A stretch of DNA of 36,672 nucleotides from Methanoculleus sp. UBA374 (GTDB lineage: Archaea; Halobacteriota; Methanomicrobia; Methanomicrobiales; Methanoculleaceae), in assembly GCA_002508705.1 (NCBI GenBank), contig DAYL01000020.1, forward strand, positions 5,959 to 42,630. The letters run 5' to 3'. Under the pieces are notes generated by a model. The model did not search any database. It saw nothing but the letters and a program-made list of their open reading frames with translations, and was not told the DNA's origin. This document shows positions 25,322 to 33,176 of the stretch, piece by piece. The translations under genes and the position numbers were made by a program. Position 1 is the first letter of the stretch. Each line of letters begins with the position of its first letter.

Positions 25322-25798
25322 CTATTCTCCCGTATTGCACAACGATCTCACGGAGTAGATACCCCGTGAAATATCGCGCGATATGCGAGAGGGGCTAATA
25401 CCGACATCCTTCTGGACTTTTATCCGGATAGTCCCCGGATCCAACGGACGGACGGTAATATTGTACCTTCCCGTTGCTTCCACCGAAAAGCCGGGGTGAT
25501 AGGGAATATACTCCCCTTCCGGATGCATGAGTTGAAATGTATCTTTGAAAATGGTCTGCGAACCGTTTCTGATTGTTACCTCTACACTTTCCGGCCCAAG
25601 CGCATCGAGAACCCATACCTGGTATTGTGTGTCTTTTACGAGGTCGACCTGAACGTCGGCATCGCGGGATATATCGGCGCAGAATATCGTATCTCCACAG
25701 AAAAAATAATGGTAACCCGCCGTAATCAAGACTATCAAAGCGAGCAGGATTATGTAATCCATTATTTTTCCATTGCGGGGCTCTTCTGATGAGATCAT
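25322..25798 (-). CDS. Small membrane-anchored protein of unknown function
   Basis: About 158 residues from the ATG at 25798. There is a charged N-terminus, one membrane helix (DYIILLALIVLITAGYHYFF, residues about 14-33), then an extracellular-type beta-rich domain of about 120 residues with alternating hydrophobic residues (VQVDLVKDTQYQVWVLDAL, VEVTIRNGSQTIF, YNITVRPLDPGTIRIKV). The layout suggests a jelly-roll or immunoglobulin-like domain on the outer face. No family is recognised. The ATG at 25798 follows GGAGAAGAG; a TTG ten codons earlier is less likely. The coding sequence is distinctly less GC-rich than its neighbours, which may mean it was acquired. Confidence 0.65.
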   Translation of the reverse strand: MISSEEPRNGKIMDYIILLALIVLITAGYHYFFCGDTIFCADISRDADVQVDLVKDTQYQVWVLDALGPESVEVTIRNGSQTIFKDTFQLMHPEGEYIPYHPGFSVEATGRYNITVRPLDPGTIRIKVQKDVGISPSRISRDISRGIYSVRSLCNTGE

Positions 25799-26138
25799 TC
25801 TCTTCAGGCTCTTCTCCAGAGAACGCAATTATTCCCTGAGGCGATAACCCTTTGCTTCCATGGAGTGCGGTTGCCAGAGTACCATGATGTGATTCGTCCC
25901 CCGGTACTTACGATTCAGGAGGAGAGCGATGCGGGCGGTAAAAAGGCGGGGCCGGAGACCGGTATCAGGCTGAGACCGCCGTGAGGCTTCTGTGAAGGGA
26001 TAGGCGGGCGGGATCGGGATACACCGAAAAACTCATGCTTAAAACCGATATATCCGTTGCCCGTACCTCGTGGTGGCCGGTATGCCTTACGGCCACGACT
26101 GGGCGGTATCCGACGTGACCGGAGGAGGGTGTATTCTT

Positions 26139-27136
26139 ATGGCTGACTTCCTGATCGTTCTCATCCTGTCCGGTATCGCCATTGCGGGAGCGGCGATCAC
26201 GCTACGCTACCGTAGCGTTATGCGTGCCGTCCGGGAGCGTATCGAGAGCCTGGGGAGCCGGGTGGTCCGGACGGACTGCGGACCGATCGAATATGCCCGG
26301 GCAGGGTCCGGGTACCCGGTGCTGGTCGTCCACGGCAATGCGGGCGGGTTCGACCAGGGGTTGATGCTCGCCGACCGGTCCATCGGCCCGGAGTTCCAGG
26401 TCATCGCGGTCTCAAGGTTCGGCTACCTCGGCTCGCCCATGCCGCCGGAGGCAAGCGTAGCCATCCAGGCGGATGCCTTTGCCTCTCTGCTGGACTCTCT
26501 CGCCATCAAGCAGGCAGCCGTCGTCGGCTACTCGGCAGGGTCCGTCTCGTCGATCCAGTTTGCCCTGCGCCACCCGGAGCGTGTCTCGTCTCTCATCCTT
26601 GTCGAGCCCGTCGCACCGGGAAAGGGCCCGGTCATGCCGAAGCCTATATTCACCGTCTTCTTCCGGAACGACTTCATCTACTGGGCAACGATTACCTGTT
26701 TTCGGCAGGTCGTGCAGGGGGCATGGGCCGGTGTTCCCGGGGGAAAAAGACTCACCCCGGGGGAAAAGGCCGAAGTCAGGTCGCTGTTCGCGAGCCTCCT
26801 CCCCGTCAGCGCCCGGGTCGACGGAAATTCTTTGAGATCTATGTCTCGACCCCCGGACTGCTCAACGCCGATAAGGGCAACGAATATCCGTTCGGCAGGA
26901 TCAGGGTGCCCACGCTGGTGGTCAGCGCCGTGGACGATCCGCTGGCTCTCCACGAGAATGCCCGTGCCCTGGCGGAGAGAATCCCGGGTGCTCGCCTCCA
27001 GACCCTGCCCGGCGGCGGCCATATGCTCCTCGGGCAGTACGGAACAGTTAAGCAGGGGATCGCGGAGTTTCTGCACAATAACGTGGCTTCGCTGCAGCAA
27101 CCCCGCGAAAGTGCAGGGAGAGAGGGTCATGACTGA
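26139..27136 (+). pseudogene. Alpha/beta hydrolase broken by a one-base frameshift
   Basis: The N-terminal part has a membrane helix (FLIVLILSGIAIAGAAI), then VLVVHGNAGG (oxyanion region) and the nucleophile elbow VVGYSAGSVSS. The rest of the fold, FFEIYVSTPGLLNADKG, the acid-containing VVSAVDDPLAL and the base in GGGHMLLG, is in the next frame up to 27136. The switch is needed at about 26821-26826. Adding one G to ACGGAAATTC would join the halves as RVDG-KFFEIYV. It is therefore a recent frameshift or a sequence error rather than an old relic, since both halves are well conserved. The start at 26139 has GGAGGAGG upstream (26121-26128). 25799-26138 holds only a TATA-like CGATATATCC near 26046-26055. 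Confidence 0.7.
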
Positions 27137-27196
27137 GGGCAGGACGACGACGGCAGCCTCGGGCCGCTACGCCCCCGTGCCGGAGGTCGGGCGGGC

Positions 27197-27988
27197 ATGA
27201 ACGGCGGTCCATCCGTTACAAGATCGCCCCCGGCGTTCTTTCTCCTGACTTTTGTCCTCTCCGTCCCGTTCCTGCTGTTTGCCCGAACACCCCTTCCGGG
27301 GCCGTTCAACCTCCCCGCAAGTTCGCTCATGTTCGTCTGCCCGTTTATTGCGGCCTCGATTCTGGTCCGGCGGGAGGAGGGGCCCGGCGGTGTCACACGG
27401 CTGCTCGCGAGAGTCGGCGACTTCCGGAAGATCAGAACGATCTACCTCCTCACCATCATCCTCCTGATGCCGGGGGTCATGTTCCTCTCCTACGGCGTCA
27501 TGCTCTTTCTGGACCGGCCGCTCCCTGCCGATCCGTACGTACTGTATCTCATAATCCCGGTCTTCGTTCCCCTCTTCTTCATCGCTGCCGCAGGTGAAGA
27601 GGCAGGCTGGATGGGGTACGCCGCCGATCCCCTGCAGGAGCGGTGGAGCGCTCTTGCGACCGCCCTGGTCCTCGGGTCGGTCTGGGCGGCATGGCATCTC
27701 CTCCCGTGGCTCCTGCTCAACACTCCAGTCTGGGCGGCGGGGCAGGCTCTCTTCACGCTCGCGCTGCGGATCATCATCGTCTGGATCTACAACAATTCCG
27801 GGAGAAGCGTCTTTGCGGCGACCCTCTTCCACACCATGACGAACGTCAGCGAGTTCTCGTTCCCGAACTACGGCTCGCATTACGACCCGGTCGTCTCGGG
27901 TGCGATCACGGCAGCGATTGCCGTGGTTGTGACGTATCTCTGGGGCCCGAAGACGCTGGCCCGGTTCAGGTGGCGTTCACAGGAATAA
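27197..27988 (+). CDS. CPBP-family intramembrane protein (Rce1-like)
   Basis: A 263-residue membrane protein with about seven helices and the CPBP/Abi pattern. Motif 1 is GEEAGW with Glu134 and Glu135, motif 2 has His167 in SVWAAWHLLPW, and motif 3 has His212 in LFHTMTN. In Rce1-type proteases these residues bind the catalytic metal or activate water. The Arg that usually follows motif 1 (EExxxR) is Met here, so activity may be altered. Function in archaea is unknown; proposed roles include prenyl-protein processing and bacteriocin self-protection. The start has GGAGGTCGGGCGGGC before the ATG, 60 bases after the frameshifted hydrolase, so the two may be cotranscribed. Confidence 0.82.
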   Translation: MNGGPSVTRSPPAFFLLTFVLSVPFLLFARTPLPGPFNLPASSLMFVCPFIAASILVRREEGPGGVTRLLARVGDFRKIRTIYLLTIILLMPGVMFLSYGVMLFLDRPLPADPYVLYLIIPVFVPLFFIAAAGEEAGWMGYAADPLQERWSALATALVLGSVWAAWHLLPWLLLNTPVWAAGQALFTLALRIIIVWIYNNSGRSVFAATLFHTMTNVSEFSFPNYGSHYDPVVSGAITAAIAVVVTYLWGPKTLARFRWRSQE

Positions 27989-28032
27989 GACCGATCTTTC
28001 TTCAAGCAGGCACCGGACCGCAACATTTTTAA

Positions 28033-28051
28033 TTAGGTATAACAAAACTAA
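28033..28051 (+). promoter_or_regulatory. MarR operator candidate over its own TATA box
   Basis: TTAGGTATAACAAAACTAA is a TTAG-N11-CTAA inverted repeat. It contains the TATA box (GGTATAAC, centred about 27 bases before the ATG at 28067), so a bound repressor would block TBP. The same arrangement occurs before lon. Confidence 0.55.
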
Positions 28052-28066
28052 CAATAAGTGTCGGTT

Positions 28067-28486
28067 ATGGCGGCGAGAAGAGAGCACCTGTTCGAAGTGT
28101 TTAACTGCCTGATCGCCATCAAAAAAGAGTGTTCCAGTCAGATCTTTACAGAATGCGGTCTTGTGGATATAACGGTGAAGCAGGTCGCCTACTTGAGAGC
28201 AATCGACGAGCACACAGACGTAACGTTCAGCAGACTTGCCGAGATCACCGGGACCTCAAAGCCCACCGTCACGGAGATGATCAATAAATTCGTGCGGATG
28301 GAGTGCGTGTACAGGGAACGGTCTTCAGCCGACGGGAGAATCGCGTACATCCGTCTGACCCGAAAGGGGCGGATGATAGCAAAAGCCGAACAGAACACTT
28401 TGAACCGGATGATCGAGAGGATGATACAATCGCTCGACGATGATGATGTCGACCGCCTGATTGAGATCCTTGGAAAGGTCAGATAA
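28067..28486 (+). CDS. MarR-family transcriptional regulator
   Basis: A 139-residue winged-helix protein. Flanking N- and C-terminal helices form the dimer interface, and the helix-turn-helix is at about 54-78 (FSRLAEITGTSKPTVTEMIN). The wing RSSADGRIAYIRLT at 85-98 ends in the typical MarR pattern Asp-x-Arg-x-x-x-x-x-Leu-Thr-x-x-Gly. Two cysteines (22 and 30) near the dimerisation helices could serve redox sensing, but this is speculation. It lies directly upstream of lon, and both promoters carry the same TTAG-N11-CTAA palindrome, so it probably represses itself and lon. The ATG at 28067 is preferred over GTG 28058 because of the TATA spacing. Confidence 0.9.
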   Translation: MAARREHLFEVFNCLIAIKKECSSQIFTECGLVDITVKQVAYLRAIDEHTDVTFSRLAEITGTSKPTVTEMINKFVRMECVYRERSSADGRIAYIRLTRKGRMIAKAEQNTLNRMIERMIQSLDDDDVDRLIEILGKVR

Positions 28487-28503
28487 TTTTTGGCCCGGGA
28501 TAG

Positions 28504-28522
28504 TTAGGATAATAAAAACTAA
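28504..28522 (+). promoter_or_regulatory. Operator/TATA element of lon
   Basis: TTAGGATAATAAAAACTAA has the same TTAG-N11-CTAA form as the marR operator and shares 5 bases on its left and 8 on its right arm with it. The embedded GATAATAAA is centred about 26 bases before the ATG at 28538, which predicts a leaderless lon mRNA. Confidence 0.55.
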
Positions 28523-28537
28523 ATGATTGAGAGAACC

Positions 28538-30928
28538 ATGCACTCGCCACTACCAGATATCACTGCCAGAGAGACCATGGTCATACCGCTCTTTGAGGCC
28601 GTGGTCTATCCAAAGAGCCGGACAAAGTTCAAGGTCGACGCGGCCACCGGAAAGGCGCTGCTCACCGCGGCGAACGGAACCGAACCCGTATACGCGGTCG
28701 GGCTCTCCATCCGGAGCGGCACGGACCCAAAAGCGGTCTCGCCCGAGACGCTCTACCCGACGGGGAGCCTGCTTGAGATAGCGCACGTGCAGCCTGCGGA
28801 TGACGGCTACCTGATCTTTGGAGAGGCCGTCATGAGGGTAAAGGCCGTTCGCCTCTCTGCGGCGGACGGGCTCTTCTCCGCCGTCTGCGAGCCTGTTCTG
28901 GATATACCGGACCTCGACGAGGAGACACAGACCAGACTCCTCGCGGACAGCCGTGCGGTTCTCCGCGAGATCAGCGACCACTTCCAGGGCTCCGAACAAT
29001 TCACCCGGCCCATCGAGAAGATGGACTCCATCGACCAGATCATGGGGTTCGTCATGCCGTTCCTCCCGGTGGACCTTGCCGATAAGCAGGAACTCCTCGA
29101 AACGGCCTCTGTCCGGGGACGCTACACGAAGTTCCTCGACCTCCTGGCCCGGGTGAAGGAAGGCATCGAGGTCCGGATCGATGTGGCCAGAAAGACGTCC
29201 GAGAAGGTCAACAGGGCGAATCGGGAAGCGATGCTCCGGGAGCAGCTCAGGGTTATCCAGGAAGAACTCAACGGAGACGACGGCGCTTCCGGCAACGACG
29301 GATACCGGGAGCGGATCGAGCGCTCGACGATGCCCGAAGAGGTGCGGAAGAAAGCGCTCGTCGAACTGAAGAAACTTGAAACGGGCGGCAGCCAGCACCA
29401 CGAGAGCCAGGGGATCCGGAATTACCTTGACCTCCTGCTCGACCTGCCCTGGACGGTCGAGGAGAAGAAGGCGATCGATATTGAGGAGGCCCGGCGCGTG
29501 CTCGACAGCAACCACAACGGTCTTGAGAAAGTCAAGGAGAGGATCATCCAGCACCTGGCGGTCATGAAACTCAAAGAGGAGAAACAGGGCTCGATCCTCC
29601 TCCTTGCAGGCCCGCCCGGCACCGGGAAGACGAGCCTCGGAAAGAGCATCGCCGACGCCCTCGGCCGGAAGTACGTCCGGATCAGCCTCGGCGGGATCAA
29701 GGACGAGGCGGAGATCCGGGGGCACCGGCGGACCTACGTCGGGTCGCTTCCCGGGCGGATCATCCAGGGCATGAAGCGGGCCGGGACGAAGAACCCCGTC
29801 TTCATCCTCGACGAGATCGACAAGCTCGCCTACTCGAACTCGGGGGACCCGGCAAGCGCCCTCCTCGAGGTCCTCGACCCCGAACAGAACAGCACGTTCT
29901 CGGACCACTACCTGGAAGTCCCCTACGACCTCTCCGACGTGCTCTTCATAGCGACGGCGAACTCCCTCGCAACCATCCCGGCGCCGCTCCTCGACCGGAT
30001 GGAACTCATCGAGATCTCGGGCTACACGAAGAACGAGAAGTTCGCCATCGCAAAGGACCACCTTGTCCCGAACACCCTCGAAGAGCACGGCCTCACCGCG
30101 GATCAACTCAGGTTTGAGGACGAAGCCCTGACGGCGATCATCGAGAACTACACCCGCGAGGCCGGAGTCCGGGCGCTCAAGAAGCAACTCGCCCGGACCG
30201 CACGGTTCGTCTCGGAGAAGATCGTATCGGGGACCGCCGATCTCCCGTTCGTGGTGACGGCGGATCTGCTCCCTGCGATCCTCGGGAGGGAGACGGTCCG
30301 GCAGGACGTTGCCCGGAAGGAGAACCCGCCCGGCGTCGTCACCGGGCTCGCATGGACGCCGGTCGGCGGGGACATCCTCTTCATCGAGGGTACGTTCATG
30401 CCCGGCAAAGGGAGGCTCACGCTGACGGGCCAGCTCGGCGACGTGATGAAAGAGTCCGCACAGATCTCGCTCAGCCTTGTCCGGTCGCGGTTTGCGGCCG
30501 GTGCAGCAGGGTTCGACTTCGCCGGAAGCGACATCCACATCCACGTGCCGGCGGGGGCAACCCCAAAGGACGGCCCCTCGGCGGGCGTGACCATCTTTAC
30601 GGCCCTCGCCTCCCTCATCACCGGGAGAGCGGTTGACCCGACGACCGCCATGACCGGGGAGGTGACGCTCTCCGGCGCCGTCCTTCCGGTGGGCGGGATC
30701 AAGGAGAAGGTCCTCGCCGCACACCGGGCGGGTATCAGGAAAGTCATCCTGCCGCAGGAGAACGAGCAGGACCTCCAGGACGTGCCCGAAGATGCCCGGC
30801 GCGACCTCGCCTTCGTCCCGGTGGAGACCGTCGAGGAGGTCCTCCGTGAGGCGCTCGGGGTCGACCTCCCGCGGCCCGCCGTCGTGCCCTATGCCGGCCC
30901 CCGGTTCGTCCCGGCGCACAACCTGTGA
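28538..30928 (+). CDS. lon: ATP-dependent Lon protease, bacterial LonA type
   Basis: A soluble 796-residue Lon. It has an N-terminal LON substrate-binding domain (about 1-205), a coiled-coil region, and an AAA+ module with Walker A GPPGTGKT at 358-365 and Walker B VFILDEID from 421. The C-terminal protease domain has nucleophile Ser681 in PKDGPSAG and its partner Lys724 in GGIKEK, 43 residues apart as in E. coli Lon. The LON domain is intact and no membrane segment interrupts the ATPase, unlike archaeal LonB, so the gene was probably acquired from bacteria. It degrades damaged and regulatory proteins in the cytoplasm. The ATG at 28538 fits the TATA box; an ATG five codons earlier would lie against the operator. 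Confidence 0.95.
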   Translation: MHSPLPDITARETMVIPLFEAVVYPKSRTKFKVDAATGKALLTAANGTEPVYAVGLSIRSGTDPKAVSPETLYPTGSLLEIAHVQPADDGYLIFGEAVMRVKAVRLSAADGLFSAVCEPVLDIPDLDEETQTRLLADSRAVLREISDHFQGSEQFTRPIEKMDSIDQIMGFVMPFLPVDLADKQELLETASVRGRYTKFLDLLARVKEGIEVRIDVARKTSEKVNRANREAMLREQLRVIQEELNGDDGASGNDGYRERIERSTMPEEVRKKALVELKKLETGGSQHHESQGIRNYLDLLLDLPWTVEEKKAIDIEEARRVLDSNHNGLEKVKERIIQHLAVMKLKEEKQGSILLLAGPPGTGKTSLGKSIADALGRKYVRISLGGIKDEAEIRGHRRTYVGSLPGRIIQGMKRAGTKNPVFILDEIDKLAYSNSGDPASALLEVLDPEQNSTFSDHYLEVPYDLSDVLFIATANSLATIPAPLLDRMELIEISGYTKNEKFAIAKDHLVPNTLEEHGLTADQLRFEDEALTAIIENYTREAGVRALKKQLARTARFVSEKIVSGTADLPFVVTADLLPAILGRETVRQDVARKENPPGVVTGLAWTPVGGDILFIEGTFMPGKGRLTLTGQLGDVMKESAQISLSLVRSRFAAGAAGFDFAGSDIHIHVPAGATPKDGPSAGVTIFTALASLITGRAVDPTTAMTGEVTLSGAVLPVGGIKEKVLAAHRAGIRKVILPQENEQDLQDVPEDARRDLAFVPVETVEEVLREALGVDLPRPAVVPYAGPRFVPAHNL

Positions 30929-30941
30929 GCGGGGCGGCCCT

Positions 30942-31985
30942 TCACCCCCGCCGCCCGGCCTTCCCGACTCCCTTTTTTTAAGCATCCTCTCGATGCCCCA
31001 CCGGCCCCGACCAAGTTCTTCCTCCAGCACCTCCACGGCGCCCCGTTTTGTCATCCCGGACTCGATCAGCCGGGTGAACCGGTCCGTCAGCGCCGCTGCA
31101 TCGTCGGCAGTCCAGGGTTTGCCCCGGTTCCCCGGCACGCCGGTCCGGGGAGCCCGGAGCGATGAGAGCAGGCAACCGCGTTCGACGTCCCAGAGTTCCT
31201 TTACCTTCAGGTCGAAGACCGGCCGGGAGATCTCAAACCCCGTTGCCCGGCGGTTCAGGCCGATGGCCGCCCTCGCCGTCGAGAAACCGCCAAGGAACAG
31301 GTCGCAGATGAGGTCCCCCTCGTTGCTGCTGTACTGCAGCATCTTGACGAGCAACTCCATAGGCAACTCGTTCTTGTTCTTTGCCTTTCCGGGTTTGTAC
31401 TCGCGATTGATGGTCCAGACGTCTTCACGGTCCCGGTAGTTCAGCGACCCGTTCCGTGGGGACTTCTCCCCGGTCCCGGTAGTTCAGCGACCCGTTCCGT
31501 GGGGACTTCTCCCCGGTCCCGTACCGCGACTCCAGGTTGAACGTCCGTTCGCCGCCGGGTTTCTCGTAGAAGAGGATGTGGTAGTGGGAGGAGACGTATT
31601 TCCGGCTGGTGTAGATCCCGAAGTTGTACTTCCAGATGATGTGGTTGACCTCCCGGAGCCCGGTCTCGCGCAGGGCATGGAGGACCTGATAGAGATTTGT
31701 GTAGCCCGAGACGATGTAGATCGAGCCCCCCGGCCTGAGGATGCGTTCGGCTTCCTGTATCCAGTTCCAGAGGATCTCCCCGTATTCGACCGCCGGGACC
31801 TCGACATACCCCCCGACGACGAAACCCTCGTCCCGGTTGTAGTGCCGGTGCAGCCGGTCGCCGTTGATGCCGTAGGGGGGGTCGGTGATGATCAGGTCGA
31901 CCGTATCGTTCGGGATATGCTCCCTTGCCCCGACGATGCAATCGCCGTTGTAAAAGATGTTGCCGTTTATTTCCACAGACCTCAT
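30942..31985 (-). pseudogene. DNA methyltransferase (beta-class, DPPY) disrupted by a tandem duplication
   Basis: A DNA-methyltransferase gene for an amino-methylating enzyme of beta order. Motif IV TDPPYGI is near residue 33 after MRSVEINGNIFYNGDC, and the motif I/SAM region DLFLGGFSTARAAIG with GFEIS lies near the C-terminus. The reading frame breaks at 31428-31513, where 43 bases are duplicated head to tail; from there the original frame ends in VAELPGP. Removing one copy restores NYRDR-EDVWTINREYKPGK and runs into motif I. Near the end, a run of seven A (minus strand, about 30973-30979) leads the frame into antisense lon. One more A would give a stop at 30942, 13 bases past lon. AGGAGAGG precedes the ATG at 31985. 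No restriction gene is adjacent. Confidence 0.8.
31428..31513. repeat. Perfect 43-bp tandem duplication inside the methyltransferase gene
   Basis: Two identical 43-bp copies (31428-31470 and 31471-31513) are followed by a further 8 bases of the unit. Because 43 is not a multiple of three, the second copy shifts the frame. Identity is complete, so the event is recent or maintained. Confidence 0.95.
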
Positions 31986-32175
31986 GATCCTCTCCTGCGG
32001 CACCCGTCGCGGCTCTATGGAGGAGTATAGACCGTCATGGACTATATTGGTTGTACAACGGGCCGGTTTTTGTGCGGGGGAGGAGGCCCGTGCGGCAGGA
32101 GTCCGCGCCGGGGAGGCGATCGGAAACATACTTGGGATCGCGGTGCCCATCAGGGCCTGCTGGAGGGATTACGGC

Positions 32176-32637
32176 ATGCAGCAACTGACGGAGATGGGCC
32201 GGCTCAGGGATCGATTCGTGGGGGAGTGGGATATCGAGGTGAACCTCTCCATGCCCGACGGCAGCGTCATGAAGGGCCGGGGCACGGCCGCGGTTCGGGA
32301 GGCTGCCGGCGGTGAGGGCATCCGGAGCGACCTTCGATTCACGCTCGATGGAAAGCCTTACACGGAGACGGATCTCTGGCGTTATGAACCTGAAGAGGAG
32401 ACGATCCACATGATCGGATCGGGCTCCGACGGGACCGTGCACGACCACGCCGGCGGGTGGAAGGATGCCGACACTCTGGAACTGCACTGGCAGGGCCGCG
32501 AGGGGGGACAAGAGGCGAAAGAGACGATCACGGTCGCGTGGGAGTCCCCCGACACCGTCCGCATCCGGTCGGAGACGACGGTGGACGGAAAGCCCGGACC
32601 GGTCATGGACTCGGTGGGACGAAGACGGAAGGGGTAG
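32176..32637 (+). CDS. DUF1579-like soluble protein
   Basis: A 153-residue cytoplasmic protein of alternating beta-strands (FVGEWDIEVNLSMPDGS, GIRSDLRFTLDGKPYTE, TLELHWQG, ETITVAWESPDTVRIRSE). The opening Leu-x-x-x-x-Gly-x-Trp and regular strand pattern recall the lipocalin-like DUF1579 family, which has no known activity. It is divergent from the methyltransferase gene. The ATG at 32176 follows GGAGGGATTACGGC; an ACATACTT about 35 bases upstream may be the TATA box. The longer frame upstream (from 31957) would be antisense to the methyltransferase start and is unlikely. Confidence 0.7.
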   Translation: MQQLTEMGRLRDRFVGEWDIEVNLSMPDGSVMKGRGTAAVREAAGGEGIRSDLRFTLDGKPYTETDLWRYEPEEETIHMIGSGSDGTVHDHAGGWKDADTLELHWQGREGGQEAKETITVAWESPDTVRIRSETTVDGKPGPVMDSVGRRRKG

Positions 32638-32733
32638 GCGGTTCGGGCCGTGGGTCGGTGACGGCCCGTATCCGCGATGACCCCAATTCCCGGCATCGTC
32701 CGATCCGGGACGGCAGCCACGGAGCAGAGGGAG

Positions 32734-32973
32734 TTACAGCCCCGCCCGGGAGAGGATGGTATCGGCCACCTGCCCCGCGCTTGTGAAGGGGAAGTCGTCC
32801 GGCTTTAAGAGGGCTCCCGCTTCACCGGCGGTCATCTCCACGTCGCCAGCCTTGCATTTAGTTGCCGCTCCCATCGGGAACGCGGCAAGGAGGGCCTCGG
32901 GCGTCTTGATTGGGAACTTCGCGCCGGCAAGGGCCCCTATGATCTGGGTACGGATCTCTTCTTTAACGCTCAT
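32734..32973 (-). CDS. MTH865-family protein
   Basis: A 79-residue protein matching the archaeal MTH865 family over its whole length: [33 protein letters not shown], then the Cys-containing [24 protein letters not shown], then the C-terminal helix. Known members form a small EF-hand-like helical fold without an established function and are frequent in methanogens. A GGAGTG site lies nine bases upstream of the ATG at 32973. The open frame continues 68 codons further upstream, but that part has no family resemblance. Confidence 0.88.
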   Translation of the reverse strand: MSVKEEIRTQIIGALAGAKFPIKTPEALLAAFPMGAATKCKAGDVEMTAGEAGALLKPDDFPFTSAGQVADTILSRAGL

Positions 32974-33092
32974 TGTTTTCACTCCAATACTTCGGCGACA
33001 TACCGGGCGGTCGTCCGGCGTCGGTTGCCTGTTCCGGTACAGGCTCTCCGGTGGAACACCGTCCGGGTATGAGTCTCGCCGATCTTCTCGTT

Positions 33093-33118
33093 GGATAGTT
33101 AGAATAATATAGATATCC
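33093..33118 (+). promoter_or_regulatory. AT-rich operator/TATA candidate, near-copy of the lon element
   Basis: GGATAGTTAGAATAATA (33093-33109) differs by one base from 28498-28514 before lon. GGATA and TATCC at its ends form an inverted repeat. The embedded AATAATATA could serve as TATA box for the gene at 33177, leaving a leader of about 45 nt. Confidence 0.45.
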
Positions 33119-33176
33119 GTCATTAAACTATACAACATCCCTGTGCTACACTTCCATAACTGGCTGAGGCGATCCA

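Noticed and set aside
28550..31366. 938-codon open frame on the minus strand across lon
   Set aside because: Only its first part (31366 to about 30960) is methyltransferase sequence. The remainder is the antisense shadow of lon, open because GC-rich codons give few stops, and has no protein-like pattern.
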